DNA of 64,000 nucleotides from Parabacteroides massiliensis (GCF_900155425.1 NZ_LT700191.1:607918-671917), one strand, 5' to 3'; positions 17,909 to 27,649 are shown, counted from the stretch's first letter. Notes: generated by a model not told the origin, from the letters alone. Numbers and translations are program-made.

Positions 17909-20900
17909 TTTGATATGTTTTTATTCAATAATTTCCTGACTTCCGCTACCGACAGATTCCGACGACGGGCATAATCCTTTATCTGCTCCTCGTCGATATG
18001 GCCGACCATGAAATATTGCGAATCCGGATGTGCGATATAAATACCGCTGACCGTCGCCGTCGGGTACATCGCTCCGTTTTCCGTCAAGCTGACACCGATA
18101 CGCGACATATCCAACAATTTATCCAACGTATAGTTCAAAAGCTGGTCCGGCAACGAAGGATAGCCTACAGCCGGACGTATTCCCTGATATTTTACCTTGT
18201 ACAAGTCAGAGATGGAAAGCGATTCATCCGGAGCATATCCCCAATACTCCTTACGGACTTTTTCATGAAGATATTCAGCCATCGCCTCAGCCAGACGGTC
18301 GGTCAGGGTTTGTAGCAACATGGAATTATAAGTGTCACCCTCCTGCTCGAACCGTTCTTTCAGAGATTCAGCACCGACACCGGCTGTCACCACGAAAGCT
18401 CCAACAAAGTCTGTACGTCCTTCCGATACAGGTATCACATAATCGGCCAACGATTTATAGACACCCTCCTCTTTCTTCGTCTGTTGCCGCAAGACGGGAA
18501 GCAAGACTTCCCCTATCCTGATATTATCTCCATCGCTATTGGCCGGGAAGATGCCGTAAATTGCCTTGCAATACTCGACTTTCATTTCGACCAGGCGATC
18601 CAGCAACTTGACAGCATCTTTATATAGTTGCATAGCCTCCGACGCCTTCGCCCGGTCTGCCTCCGGAAACTCGGCTAGCCAAGCGGTACGACAGGCTTCG
18701 CAATCGTGGATTTGCGCAATTTCAGAGAAATGTCCGTTCAGTTTCCAAGCATTGAAAAAGAAGGTCCAATGGATATATGGGATTATCTCCTCCAAAGGAA
18801 TATAAGGAATCACCTGCACTCCGCGCTGCGCCGGGACGACCGGATGATAAGAAACCCAATCGATTTTCGGACGGTTCATCCGGACTTCCGCTAACGGGAG
18901 CAGTATCTCTTTTTTCTCATTCATGGAGGCACGCAAAGTCTCATACTCGTTGTTCAGTTGGGCAATATAAGCATCCCGCGTTTCCGGGTTCAACAACTTA
19001 GCCGCTATCAACGGGTTTTGCGAAGCGTCCAGCACATGAATGACAGGATAGTCATAATGAGGAGCGATCTTAATGGCCGTATGCAATTTCGAAGTCGTGG
19101 CACCGCCCACCATTATGGGAATACTCAGGCCCGCTTTCTGCATCTCGTCCGTCACATGCACCATTTCTTCGAGCGAAGGCGTGATCAGACCGGAAAGACA
19201 GACCAAATCGGGCTTCTCTTCGATTGCCTTTTTTACGATCACGTCCGCCGGGACCATCACTCCCAAATCGATCACCTCATAGTTGTTGCAAGCCAATACG
19301 ATCGAAACAATATTCTTCCCGATGTCGTGCACATCACCTTTCACTGTTGCAAACAAGACTTTCCCGGCTTTTTTCATTTGACAATTGTCCATTGACGATT
19401 GACAATCATCGGTTTCCCCTTCTTTAATTGTCAATAGCCTTTGTTCTGCCTCAATCGCCGGTTGTAGGATACCAACGGCCTTTTTCATTATACGGGCCGT
19501 CTTGACAACTTGTGGCAGGAACATTTTCCCGGCACCAAACAACTCGCCGACCTTATTCATCCCGCTCATCAGCGGTCCGTCGATTATATCCACCACACGC
19601 GGATATTTCTTCAAGGCTTCCTGCAAATCCTCTTCCAGATGATCGCCAACCCCACGGATCAGAGCGTTCTCCAAACGTTCTTCCAATGGACAATCTCCAA
19701 TCGACAATTTGCAATTATTCGCTTTCTTATTTGCCAATTCATTGTCTTTTGTCAACTGTTTAGAGCTATCTATTGTCCATTGTATCAGCTCTTCAGAAGC
19801 TTCCGGACGGCGTGCCAGAATGACGTCTTCCAGTAACGTACGGAAAGAAGGTTCAATATCTTCATAGAGCACGGACGACGATGGGTTCACAATCCCCATA
19901 TCCATACCTTTGTTAATCGCATGATACAGGAATACGGAATGCATGGCCTCCCGCACGTAATTATTTCCACGGAAAGAGAAGGAAAGATTGCTGACACCAC
20001 CACTCACCTTCACGCCCGGCAGGTTCTTCTTTATCCATTCTACTGCACGGATAAAGTCAAGCCCATATCCGTTATGTTCTTCCATGCCGGTAGCGATAGC
20101 CAGCACATTCGGATCGAAAATGATTCCGTTCGGATCAAAATCGACTTTTTCTCGAAGGAGGCGGTAAGCACGCTCACAAACCTCGATTTTTCGTTCGAAC
20201 GTATCGGCCTGCCCTTTTTCATCAAAAGCCATTACGACCGTGGCTGCCCCCAGTTGTTTGATGCGGGCAGCATGTCGCAAAAATACATCTTCGCCTTCTT
20301 TCAAAGAAATCGAATTCACGATACTTTTTCCTTGCACGCACATCAAGCCTTTTTCGATCACCTCCCATTTGGAAGAGTCGATCATCACGGGGACACGTGA
20401 AATATCGGGCTCGGAAGCGATCAGGTTCAGGAAAGTCGTCATTTCCTTCACAGCATCCAACATTCCGTCATCCATATTGATGTCGATCACTTGCGCACCA
20501 TCTTCCACCTGCTTACGAGCAATCGTCAAAGCTTCTTCATAGTTTCCTTCCTTGATCAAGCGCAAGAACTTGCGCGAACCGGCCACATTACACCGTTCGC
20601 CAACGGTTACAAATTTACAATTGTCAATTGCCAATTGTTTAGAGTTACCTATTACTAAGGGTTCCAGCCCCGACAACCAAAGGCCGTCGGGCTTCGGAGC
20701 CGGCACATGCGGCTTGGCTCCCCTTACCAACTCGGGATATTTGGCAATATGAGCCGGTGTTGTACCGCAACAACCACCCAAGATATTCACCAGCCCTTCA
20801 TCGATAAAGGATTTTACATGAATGGCCATCTTTTCCGGCGTCTCGTCATAAGAGCCGAAGCTGTTTGGCAGACCGGCATTCGGATAAGCACTTATATAAT

Positions 20901-21693
20901 AAGGAGCATATTTTGCCAATTCAGCCAAGTATGGTTTCATGTCGGCAGCGCCGAAAGAGCAGTTCAAGCCGACACTGACAATATTGGCATGTTGCACGGA
21001 AGCCAAAAACGCAAGCAATGTCTGTCCGGAAAACGTACGTCCACCCTGGGCAGACAACGTCAAAGAAAGCATAATCGGCAAATCCAGGTTCTTTTCCTTC
21101 AATACGGTCTCGGCGGCTTCTAACCCGGCTTTCACATTCAACGTGTCGAAAGTCGTTTCAAACAGGACGATATCCACACCTCCGTCCACCAAAGCTTCCA
21201 CCTGTTCCTTATAAGCGCCATACAAATCCATATAGGTAACGGCCCGGTAAGCCGGATCGCTCACGTCGGGACTCATCGAGGCCGTCTTGTTGGTCGGCCC
21301 GATGGAGCCGGCCACAAAGATCGTACGATCCGGATGTTCTGCCATAAAACCATCGGCCACCTCACGTGCCAACTTTCCGGCAGCTAAGTTAATATTCCGT
21401 ACCTGCCCTTGCATACCGTAATCTTCCATCGAAATGGCATTTGCATTGAATGTATTGGTAGCAAAAATATCAGCACCGGCCTCCAGATACTGGCGGTGGA
21501 TCGATTTGATCACGTCTGGCCGGGTGATACACAACAGATCGTTATTTCCTTTCAGATCGCCCGCCCAATCAGCGAACTGTTCTCCGCGATAGTCCTTCTC
21601 TGTCAGTTTAAATCCCTGGACCATCGTGCCCATTCCCCCGTCCAGAATCAAAATACGTTCTTTCAGGGCATTCAAAAATATCTCTTTATTCAT
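17905..21693 (-). CDS. metH: Cobalamin-dependent methionine synthase with repeat-derived linkers
   Basis: Cytoplasmic enzyme of 1262 residues that moves the methyl group of 5-methyltetrahydrofolate to homocysteine through B12. All four modules are present: homocysteine/zinc domain (about 5-335, Cys245, Cys308 and Cys309), pterin-binding domain (about 362-625), B12 cap and Rossmann domains (about 670-890, axial His789 in GDVHDIG), and the reactivation domain (to the end, IRPAVGYPSLPD). The ATG at 21693 is preferred; the frame extends to a TTG at 21720 that overlaps the smpB stop. Residues about 344-362, 636-671 and 752-773, all between modules, are coded by heptad-repeat DNA like that between genes elsewhere in the window. 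Two of them share SKQLxxDN. Confidence 0.96.
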   Translation of the reverse strand: MNKEIFLNALKERILILDGGMGTMVQGFKLTEKDYRGEQFADWAGDLKGNNDLLCITRPDVIKSIHRQYLEAGADIFATNTFNANAISMEDYGMQGQVRNINLAAGKLAREVADGFMAEHPDRTIFVAGSIGPTNKTASMSPDVSDPAYRAVTYMDLYGAYKEQVEALVDGGVDIVLFETTFDTLNVKAGLEAAETVLKEKNLDLPIMLSLTLSAQGGRTFSGQTLLAFLASVQHANIVSVGLNCSFGAADMKPYLAELAKYAPYYISAYPNAGLPNSFGSYDETPEKMAIHVKSFIDEGLVNILGGCCGTTPAHIAKYPELVRGAKPHVPAPKPDGLWLSGLEPLVIGNSKQLAIDNCKFVTVGERCNVAGSRKFLRLIKEGNYEEALTIARKQVEDGAQVIDINMDDGMLDAVKEMTTFLNLIASEPDISRVPVMIDSSKWEVIEKGLMCVQGKSIVNSISLKEGEDVFLRHAARIKQLGAATVVMAFDEKGQADTFERKIEVCERAYRLLREKVDFDPNGIIFDPNVLAIATGMEEHNGYGLDFIRAVEWIKKNLPGVKVSGGVSNLSFSFRGNNYVREAMHSVFLYHAINKGMDMGIVNPSSSVLYEDIEPSFRTLLEDVILARRPEASEELIQWTIDSSKQLTKDNELANKKANNCKLSIGDCPLEERLENALIRGVGDHLEEDLQEALKKYPRVVDIIDGPLMSGMNKVGELFGAGKMFLPQVVKTARIMKKAVGILQPAIEAEQRLLTIKEGETDDCQSSMDNCQMKKAGKVLFATVKGDVHDIGKNIVSIVLACNNYEVIDLGVMVPADVIVKKAIEEKPDLVCLSGLITPSLEEMVHVTDEMQKAGLSIPIMVGGATTSKLHTAIKIAPHYDYPVIHVLDASQNPLIAAKLLNPETRDAYIAQLNNEYETLRASMNEKKEILLPLAEVRMNRPKIDWVSYHPVVPAQRGVQVIPYIPLEEIIPYIHWTFFFNAWKLNGHFSEIAQIHDCEACRTAWLAEFPEADRAKASEAMQLYKDAVKLLDRLVEMKVEYCKAIYGIFPANSDGDNIRIGEVLLPVLRQQTKKEEGVYKSLADYVIPVSEGRTDFVGAFVVTAGVGAESLKERFEQEGDTYNSMLLQTLTDRLAEAMAEYLHEKVRKEYWGYAPDESLSISDLYKVKYQGIRPAVGYPSLPDQLLNYTLDKLLDMSRIGVSLTENGAMYPTATVSGIYIAHPDSQYFMVGHIDEEQIKDYARRRNLSVAEVRKLLNKNISN
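19377..19438. repeat. Heptad-repeat insert 3 inside metH
   Basis: Plus-strand units TTTGACA, ATTGTCC, ATTGACG and ATTGACA at 19377-19404, a core containing GGTTTCCCCTT, then ATTGTCA at 19427-19433. Thirteen bases (GACGATTGACAAT) are identical to the intergenic element at 63.3 kb, and both cores contain GGTTT and a CCCCTT. It codes about residues 752-773, between the B12 cap and the Rossmann domain. Confidence 0.75.
19684..19786. repeat. Heptad-repeat insert 2 inside metH
   Basis: Five 7-base CAAT units in register (CAATGGA, CAATCTC, CAATCGA, CAATTTG, CAATTAT) at 19684-19718. Opposed TTGT units lie at 19742-19755 and 19773-19786. It codes about residues 636-671, between the pterin and cap domains. 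It contains TGTTTAGAGCTATCTATT at 19757-19774, nearly repeated in insert 1. Confidence 0.75.
20612..20660. repeat. Heptad-repeat insert 1 inside metH
   Basis: Four units AATTTAC, AATTGTC, AATTGCC and AATTGTT at 20612-20639, followed by TGTTTAGAGTTACCTATT at 20636-20653. The latter is 16/18 identical to the segment in insert 2. It codes about residues 345-361, between the homocysteine and pterin domains. Confidence 0.75.
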
Positions 21694-21716
21694 GTTTATG
21701 ATTTCCGAAACTCTTT

Positions 21717-22181
21717 TCAATTTCGTTTAAAAGCCCGATCCATCTCCCGGCGGTCATCCCGCTCCTTGATAGAGTCGCGTTTGTCATATTCTTTCTTACC
21801 TTTGGCGATAGCGACAATGACTTTAGCCAGTCCCTTGTCGTTAATAAATAGGCGTGTCGGGATAATGGTAAAGCCATTATTACGAGCGGCCGTTTCAATC
21901 TTCCGCAATTCCTTTTTGGTCAATAGCAACTTTCGATCACGACGAGCCGTATGGTTATTGTATGTTCCGTAGAAATATTCGGCCACATACATATTTTTCA
22001 CCCACAATTCTCCCTTCTCCACAATGCAGAACGTATCGACCAGGCTCGCCTTTCCCAGGCGGATCGATTTGATCTCCGTACCGGTCAGTACGATTCCAGC
22101 TGTAAACGTGTCGAGTAACTCATAATCAAAAGTCGCCCGCTTGTTCTTTATCTGTATGTTATTACTTATTTTCTCTTTCAT
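21717..22181 (-). CDS. smpB: SsrA-binding protein SmpB
   Basis: Small basic RNA-binding protein of 154 residues that carries tmRNA into stalled ribosomes. The OB-fold core is visible in [27 protein letters not shown] and [14 protein letters not shown]. The typical C-terminal basic tail ([28 protein letters not shown]) inserts into the mRNA channel. Length is standard. It sits between the Yip1-like gene (10 bases) and metH (23 bases to the ATG) on one strand. No ssrA gene was recognised in the window. Confidence 0.96.
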   Translation of the reverse strand: MKEKISNNIQIKNKRATFDYELLDTFTAGIVLTGTEIKSIRLGKASLVDTFCIVEKGELWVKNMYVAEYFYGTYNNHTARRDRKLLLTKKELRKIETAARNNGFTIIPTRLFINDKGLAKVIVAIAKGKKEYDKRDSIKERDDRREMDRAFKRN

Positions 22182-22191
22182 CTTTTTTCTA

Positions 22192-22758
22192 TCAAAAACG
22201 TAAACCGGGCATCAACATGGATAGGACAACCTCGATCAGCCTGGGCATCAACAAGATCAATCCGGTTGCAATCCCGACAAACTTTAGGCGAATCTTCTCC
22301 TCCACCTGCATATAAGGGCCAGCCCCTTCCCATACGATATAAAACGTATATAACACAAATATCTGCAAAAAGAAGAACTCAGGAAGCAACATCAACACGA
22401 TGTTCAAAGCAAACATCAATGAGGACGAATAGCCGACAAATCGCTGGCACAACTTCATATCTTTTTCCCGTTTAAACAATCCTTGCCAAAGTTCGTTCAA
22501 CAAATAGGAAGCCAGGTAAAAACCACCGAATGCCGCTACCAGTGTCCGGATAGACGATTTCAACGCCAACTCGACATCAAACTCTTTCCGGGTGAACAGC
22601 ACGCCCAAAAAAGCTGCCACCGTAACGAATCCAATCAGAGGATAGACAAACCGGGATAAAAACTCATCGTCCTTTTCTTCCTTTCTCGTCAGAATATCCC
22701 ACGCTTTTCCAGGCTGGGAGATGATAGCTATTACCAATTTAAATATCTCTTTATACAT
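22192..22758 (-). CDS. Yip1-like multi-pass membrane protein
   Basis: Hydrophobic protein of 188 residues with about five predicted transmembrane segments (roughly 38-55, 70-90, 108-125, 128-145 and 160-182). It starts with a short amphipathic part ending in QPGKAWDIL, typical of bacterial Yip1 / DUF1282-like proteins. These are widespread next to unrelated housekeeping genes and have no defined bacterial role. It is the second gene of the lipoprotein-smpB-metH operon. The assignment rests on topology and the PGKAW start, so family membership is moderately sure. Confidence 0.65.
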   Translation of the reverse strand: MYKEIFKLVIAIISQPGKAWDILTRKEEKDDEFLSRFVYPLIGFVTVAAFLGVLFTRKEFDVELALKSSIRTLVAAFGGFYLASYLLNELWQGLFKREKDMKLCQRFVGYSSSLMFALNIVLMLLPEFFFLQIFVLYTFYIVWEGAGPYMQVEEKIRLKFVGIATGLILLMPRLIEVVLSMLMPGLRF

Positions 22759-22789
22759 TTTTTCAATACGCCCGTTTTCTATTTATCGT

Positions 22790-23554
22790 TTATTTGTTTT
22801 TCCCCGGCAGATCTATCGTAAACACATCGGAACTTTTCCAGTTTATCGACGCCGAGTCTTTCCCGAATGAATAAGCATAATTAATCCGAAACTTCAGTTC
22901 GTCCGAATTATTCTTTTCCGCCTCTTTCACCAGGTCATCTATGTTGAACGCACAAGGAATAATCATCGACTCGCCACTTGTTGTCGTGTCCGCCTTTATC
23001 CGGATCGTGCGCAAGTAGAGACTATAAATCTTATCGTCAGTCAGCAATTTAGTAGGATCGTAGGACAGAGAGAAGCTATCCACCTGGTTTGCAGGATGAT
23101 TACTCATCTCCGCAAACAGGAACAAATTTCCCCTGATATAGGCGGAACGTGCCTGGAGAGAAGAAAGAAGCAGTTCTTCTTTTGCAACAACAGCCGTATC
23201 GGTCAGTACATCATAGAAGTTCCAACGACTGACCTCCGAGATCGTATTTTCATAAATGACGGCCTCGGTATAGCTGGTATCCGTCCCGGTTCCCATTTTG
23301 TTTGCTGTTCCATAATCGATGGAATAATCAAACAAAATACATTCTCCGTCTTCCACATTGGCTTTCTGGAAATCACTCGAAGAGACCACTACGTCTCCCT
23401 TGGTATAAATAGCCTTACCCGGTCCGTATCCGGTCACCACGACCCCAGCCTGATTCGCCATCGTCAACTGGGTAGCCGGGTCTCCCAAACAAGAACTCAA
23501 CACAACCAGACAAAAAGCCAAAACACCATATAATACTGTCTTTCTCATCTTCAT
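22790..23554 (-). CDS. Uncharacterised lipoprotein, possibly NigD-like
   Basis: Lipoprotein of 254 residues. The hydrophobic N-terminus ends in the lipobox LSSCLGD. The mature part begins with a small beta-rich region (VVVTGYGPGKAIYTKGDVV) and ends in a larger beta domain, an arrangement reminiscent of NigD-like proteins; I cannot confirm this. A longer frame starts at 23605, but that codon lies inside the promoter box, so 23554 is used (23548 is the alternative). It heads the operon running through smpB, metH and DUF3810. No role is evident. Confidence 0.65.
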   Translation of the reverse strand: MKMRKTVLYGVLAFCLVVLSSCLGDPATQLTMANQAGVVVTGYGPGKAIYTKGDVVVSSSDFQKANVEDGECILFDYSIDYGTANKMGTGTDTSYTEAVIYENTISEVSRWNFYDVLTDTAVVAKEELLLSSLQARSAYIRGNLFLFAEMSNHPANQVDSFSLSYDPTKLLTDDKIYSLYLRTIRIKADTTTSGESMIIPCAFNIDDLVKEAEKNNSDELKFRINYAYSFGKDSASINWKSSDVFTIDLPGKNK

Positions 23555-23604
23555 ATACAATTTTGAAGTCGAATTTATCTTCCTCTCCCAATGGAGGAAA
23601 CGCA

Positions 23605-23612
23605 CAAAGGTA
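23605..23612 (-). promoter_or_regulatory. -7 promoter box for the lipoprotein-smpB-metH operon
   Basis: Minus-strand TACCTTTG, 50 bases before the ATG at 23554. It excludes the longer upstream frame. No box was found before smpB or metH. Confidence 0.6.
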
Positions 23613-23679
23613 CGAAAAATTAAAAATCCACATGGCTACTTTTACAAAATCTTTGTGCTATGCCTATACTGATAAGACA

Positions 23680-24768
23680 CTACGAATCCCAGTCGCTGAA
23701 TTCGAAACTCAGTTGTTCCCAACGGGCTTTCTCTTCGTTTTTCTCATAAGGGTTGGAAACCGAAAGACCGATCAAGCGAATCGGGTGAGTCATATATTCA
23801 ATGTCCTTCAACAGCTCTTTGGCCAAAGGTAGTATTTCGGCTAAAGTGGTCAGTTCATGGCTTTGAGTGATGCTTCTTGTCTTTTGATTGAAATCATGGA
23901 ATTTAATCTTTAAAGTAAGAGTATTCCCTTTGAAACCGGTCCGTTTCAACCGTTCGATCAGCTCGGTCGCAACATGATATAATTCGATGATAACGGATGA
24001 TTGCCGCGAAATATCCTTTTCAAGCGTATGTTCGCATCCTACTGATTTGCGAATTCGAACAGTTTCGACCGGACGCAGGTCTATTCCTCTTGAAAACTCA
24101 TAATATAAAACCCCCGCTTTCCCAAATTGGCGTGTGAGCATCTCTTGTGAACAAGTTCTCAACTGTTCGCCGTTATGGATGCCCAACGAGTGCATCCGTT
24201 GGGCGGTAACCGGACCGATCCCCCAAAAGGATTCGATCGGCAAACGTTTGATGAACTCTTCCGCCTGAGACGGATGGATGGTGCAAAGTCCGTCCGGCTT
24301 GCGGTAATCGGAGGCGATTTTGGCCAAAAACTTATTATACGAAACTCCTGCCGAGGCGACCAAATGCAACTCTTCCCTGATTTTTTGTTTGATTGCCTTG
24401 GCGATATCGACAGCAAGAGGAATGTTCTGCTTATTTTCGGTTACATCCAGAAACGCTTCGTCCAATGAAAGCGGCTCGATAATGTCCGTATACTCGTGGA
24501 AGATTTCGTGTATCTGGCGAGACACCGCTTTGTAGACATCTATCCGTCCAGGGACAAACGTGAGTTGCGGACATAGACGTTTGGCCTTTTGTGACGACAT
24601 GGCGGAACGCACGCCGAATTTCCGGGCCTCGTAGCTTGCTGTAGCGACAACGCCTCGTTCCTCCGCGTGACCGACAGCAAGCGGAATCCCGCGAAGTTCC
24701 GGATTATCCCGTTGCTCCACAGAAGCGTAGAAGGCATCCATGTCGATATGTATGATCTTCCGTTCCAT
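23680..24768 (-). CDS. dinB: DNA polymerase IV (Y-family)
   Basis: Translesion DNA polymerase of 362 residues. The palm carries the catalytic acids in HIDMDAFYASVEQRD (residues about 6-20) and SLDEAFLDVT; the Lys/Tyr block SYNKFLAKIASDYRKPDG follows. A helix-hairpin-helix region (FWGIGPVTAQRMHSLGI) and the little-finger domain complete the protein. A frame extending to 24867 is rejected because the extra 33 residues run through the end of the upstream gene. The ATG at 24768 follows its stop by 2 bases. It is the last gene after rmuC and the carrier, so it shares their promoter; no separate SOS-type box was recognised. Confidence 0.95.
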   Translation of the reverse strand: MERKIIHIDMDAFYASVEQRDNPELRGIPLAVGHAEERGVVATASYEARKFGVRSAMSSQKAKRLCPQLTFVPGRIDVYKAVSRQIHEIFHEYTDIIEPLSLDEAFLDVTENKQNIPLAVDIAKAIKQKIREELHLVASAGVSYNKFLAKIASDYRKPDGLCTIHPSQAEEFIKRLPIESFWGIGPVTAQRMHSLGIHNGEQLRTCSQEMLTRQFGKAGVLYYEFSRGIDLRPVETVRIRKSVGCEHTLEKDISRQSSVIIELYHVATELIERLKRTGFKGNTLTLKIKFHDFNQKTRSITQSHELTTLAEILPLAKELLKDIEYMTHPIRLIGLSVSNPYEKNEEKARWEQLSFEFSDWDS

Positions 24769-24770
24769 TA

Positions 24771-26354
24771 TTAGAATCCGTTCATCTGAATCAATACGGT
24801 CGGTATCAACAACAGGAATCCGACTATTACCAGAAGCAAGATGAATTTCCATGCCCAACGGAACCATTTATCGTAAGGGATACGGCTGACACCCAGAACG
24901 GCAATCAGCACTCCCGAAGTCGGGGTGATCATATTGGTAAATCCATCTCCGAATTGGAAGGCCATTACGGTCGCTTGTTTAGACAATCCGATCAAGTCGG
25001 AGAAGGGAGCCATAATCGGCATGGTCAGGGCTGCTTTGGCACTTCCGGAAGGAATGATCAGGTTGATCAAAGTCTGAATCACGTACATCATGCCGACAGT
25101 CGCCACTTGTCCGAGCCCTTCCATCCCCTTCGCCAGGTAGTAAAGAATGGTGTCGATGACAAGGCCATCTTTCAGCACCACGATAATACCGCCCGCAAGG
25201 CCGACTACCAAGGCAGCACTCATGATATCCTTGCACCCGTCCAGAAACAGTTTGACCAGTTCATTCGGAGTCCGGTTGTTGGCGATCCCGGCAGCCAGTC
25301 CTAAGGCGAAGAACAGGGTGGCTATCTCCATGATATACCAGCCATATCCCATCACCCCCGTTATCAGATAAAAAATCGTAAAGAAGAGGAGAGTCAATAT
25401 ATAAAGATGGACTGTTTTGCGTAGGGCAAGCAGAGAAGTCAGGATGAAGGCTGCTGTTAATATGGGGAGAAGAGGCAGTCCTTTGATTACGCTATTCCCG
25501 ATTTGCAAGGTAGTGGCAGGATAATAAGCCGCAAAAATGATTTGTACGATTGCCAGCAACCCGAAACTGATCCAAGCGGCACGTGGCGTATGATAGCTTA
25601 CATCCGGCGAATTACTGCCGTGCAGGTCCCGCCAATACTGGTCCTCTTCATAGACCAAAGAAGATTTCGGATCTTTTTTGACCTTAGCGGCATAACGTAG
25701 TATCCAGGCGAAACCTATCAGGTTGATTACGCCCCAGCAAAATATCCGGTATTCAATTCCGGAAAAGAGCGGAATACCAGCCAGTCCTTGTGCAATACCG
25801 ATTGTAAACGGGTTCAGTATCGCTCCTGCAAATCCCAATCCGGCAGCGACAAAGACCATGCAAACACCTGTAATGGAGTCATATCCCATCGAGATCGCCA
25901 TCGGGACAAGCACCAGGCAAAATGCAATTGTCTCTTCACTCATTCCGAAGACTGCCCCGAATATGCTGAATAGTAGCATGATGGATGTCAACAAGAAGTT
26001 CTCCACTCCGATCTTACGCAAGAGACGGTTGTTTTCCATTTTACGAGCGCTGCGCAGGAAACTGATAGTTCCGATATCGAAGGCCTTGCTGTCGTTGACG
26101 ATCCAGAACGCCCCTCCGATGATCAGGATGAAAACGATGATATCCGCCTTGTCGACAAATCCTTTGTAGAAAGCCGAGAACACCTGCCAGGTTTGCGGAA
26201 CATGTTCTATCGCTTCGTAAACAATCGTTTTTCCTCCGGCGGTATTGATGTTTTCCGTGTATTGTCCGCCCGGAATGATCCAGGTGAGGGCAGCACAAAA
26301 AAGAATGATATAAAAAATGATGACGTATGTATGTGGAATCTGTTTCTTTTTCAT
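24771..26354 (-). CDS. YfcC family (anaerobic C4-dicarboxylate carrier-like) transporter
   Basis: Inner-membrane transporter of 527 residues with about twelve helices. The start (PHTYVIIFYIILFCAALTWIIPGGQY) and the blocks FGMSEETIAF, GFAGAILNPFTIGIAQGLAGIP and TLINLIIPSGSAKAALTMPIM are typical of the YfcC / DcuC-like group. Relatives have been linked to peptides, arginine/ornithine or dicarboxylates, so substrate is left open. The ATG overlaps the rmuC stop by 4 bases and its own stop is 2 bases before dinB, so all three are one transcript. Nothing in rmuC or dinB hints at the substrate. Confidence 0.82.
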   Translation of the reverse strand: MKKKQIPHTYVIIFYIILFCAALTWIIPGGQYTENINTAGGKTIVYEAIEHVPQTWQVFSAFYKGFVDKADIIVFILIIGGAFWIVNDSKAFDIGTISFLRSARKMENNRLLRKIGVENFLLTSIMLLFSIFGAVFGMSEETIAFCLVLVPMAISMGYDSITGVCMVFVAAGLGFAGAILNPFTIGIAQGLAGIPLFSGIEYRIFCWGVINLIGFAWILRYAAKVKKDPKSSLVYEEDQYWRDLHGSNSPDVSYHTPRAAWISFGLLAIVQIIFAAYYPATTLQIGNSVIKGLPLLPILTAAFILTSLLALRKTVHLYILTLLFFTIFYLITGVMGYGWYIMEIATLFFALGLAAGIANNRTPNELVKLFLDGCKDIMSAALVVGLAGGIIVVLKDGLVIDTILYYLAKGMEGLGQVATVGMMYVIQTLINLIIPSGSAKAALTMPIMAPFSDLIGLSKQATVMAFQFGDGFTNMITPTSGVLIAVLGVSRIPYDKWFRWAWKFILLLVIVGFLLLIPTVLIQMNGF

Positions 26355-27625
26355 AATCCGTTTTCTTCTTCTTCATCCATTAATGAACCTATTTCAGGAA
26401 GGATGGCGCGTGCCTCCTTATCGCTGAGAGAATCTACATCTTTCAGCTTGCGCTGGATCACACGTGTACGTGTTCCCAACACTTCTTCGATCTGTCCACT
26501 GGCTGTCTGCAAGTTCTTTTGCGCTTTTTCCAGCATGCCACCAACCTTCTCAAATTCTTTCTTTACCGCTCCCAGGATAGTCCATACCTCCCCGGAGTGT
26601 TTTTGAATGGCGAGCGTACGGAATCCCATTTGCAGACTGTTCAAGATGGCAGCAAGTGTTGTCGGGCCGGTGACAACCACCTTGTAGTTGCGTTGTAGTT
26701 CTTCCAACAAGGATGAACGGCGTACGACCTCCGCATAGATTCCTTCGAAAGGCAGGAACATGATGCCGAAATCGGTGGTGGAGGGAGGTGCCAGATATTT
26801 GTCGGAAATATCCTTTGCCATCTTTTTAATAGTTGTTTCCAATAGCTTTCCGGCAACTTCTATTGCCTGTGTGTCGGCATGATCGTATGCATCGAGCAGC
26901 TGTTCGTAGACATCTTTGGGAAATTTTGCGTCAATCGGCAGATATACGAATTCGCGAACATCGTCACGTCCCGGAAGCTTGACGGCAAACTCCACGACGG
27001 CATCCGATCCTTTGCGGGTATGCACGTTCGCTTCGTATTGCTCCGGTGCCAAAATCTGTTCGAGAAGCATGCTCAGTTGGATTTCCCCGATGTTGCCACG
27101 TGTCTTCACGTTGCTGAGGACACGTTTCAAGCCACCGACATCTTGTGCCAATGTTTGCATTTCTCCAAGCCCTTTCTGTACACTTTCCAGTTGTTCCGTT
27201 ACAAGCCGGAATGATTGCCCGATCCGCTCGTTCAGTGTCTTTTGCAATTTCTCGTCTACAGTCAGACGGATTTCTTCCAACCGTTTTTCCGTGTTAGAAA
27301 CAAGCAGGCGTTGCTGTTCGTCCAGGTTGGCGAACTTTTCCCGTTGCAGGGTGTTGAATGAAGCGATCCCTCGGTCGAAGGCCTCCCTGAATTCATTCAT
27401 GGAATGCGTCAGTTCTTCCCGGTTATCCCTGGCAACGATGCGCCCTTCTTCCCGGTTCAAACGAAAATCTTCCCGAAAGTTTTTTTCGATACGTTCAAAT
27501 GAACGTTGCATTTCATCGATCAACCGCTTCAACTCGCTCGCGATGTCCGAATGATCTTTCCGGGGGCGGAAAAAGCCCTGTAAAACAATGATTACAATAA
27601 GTAAACAAATAATCAACCAATCCAT
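26351..27625 (-). CDS. rmuC: DNA recombination protein RmuC
   Basis: Protein of 424 residues limiting inversions at short inverted repeats in E. coli. One N-terminal transmembrane helix (about 3-17, LIICLLIVIIVLQGF) is followed by a long coiled coil (about 25-165). The nuclease-like RmuC domain comes next, with GGLKRVLSNVKTRGNIGEIQL, PIDAKFP and GIMFLPFEGIYAEV. The C-terminus returns to coiled coil. It heads the rmuC-carrier-dinB transcript, which pairs two DNA-maintenance genes around a transporter. A nuclease role is family inference. Confidence 0.93.
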   Translation of the reverse strand: MDWLIICLLIVIIVLQGFFRPRKDHSDIASELKRLIDEMQRSFERIEKNFREDFRLNREEGRIVARDNREELTHSMNEFREAFDRGIASFNTLQREKFANLDEQQRLLVSNTEKRLEEIRLTVDEKLQKTLNERIGQSFRLVTEQLESVQKGLGEMQTLAQDVGGLKRVLSNVKTRGNIGEIQLSMLLEQILAPEQYEANVHTRKGSDAVVEFAVKLPGRDDVREFVYLPIDAKFPKDVYEQLLDAYDHADTQAIEVAGKLLETTIKKMAKDISDKYLAPPSTTDFGIMFLPFEGIYAEVVRRSSLLEELQRNYKVVVTGPTTLAAILNSLQMGFRTLAIQKHSGEVWTILGAVKKEFEKVGGMLEKAQKNLQTASGQIEEVLGTRTRVIQRKLKDVDSLSDKEARAILPEIGSLMDEEEENGL

Positions 27626-27641
27626 TTTTTCTATTTTGGGT

Positions 27642-27649
27642 CAAAGATA
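27642..27649 (-). promoter_or_regulatory. -7 promoter box for rmuC-carrier-dinB
   Basis: Minus-strand TATCTTTG, 16 bases before the rmuC ATG; the predicted transcript has a leader of about 10 bases. Confidence 0.55.

Noticed and set aside
21693-22260. Cobalamin or SAM riboswitch in front of metH
   Set aside because: metH lies 23 bases after smpB within an operon and no folded leader or B12-box-like sequence is visible.
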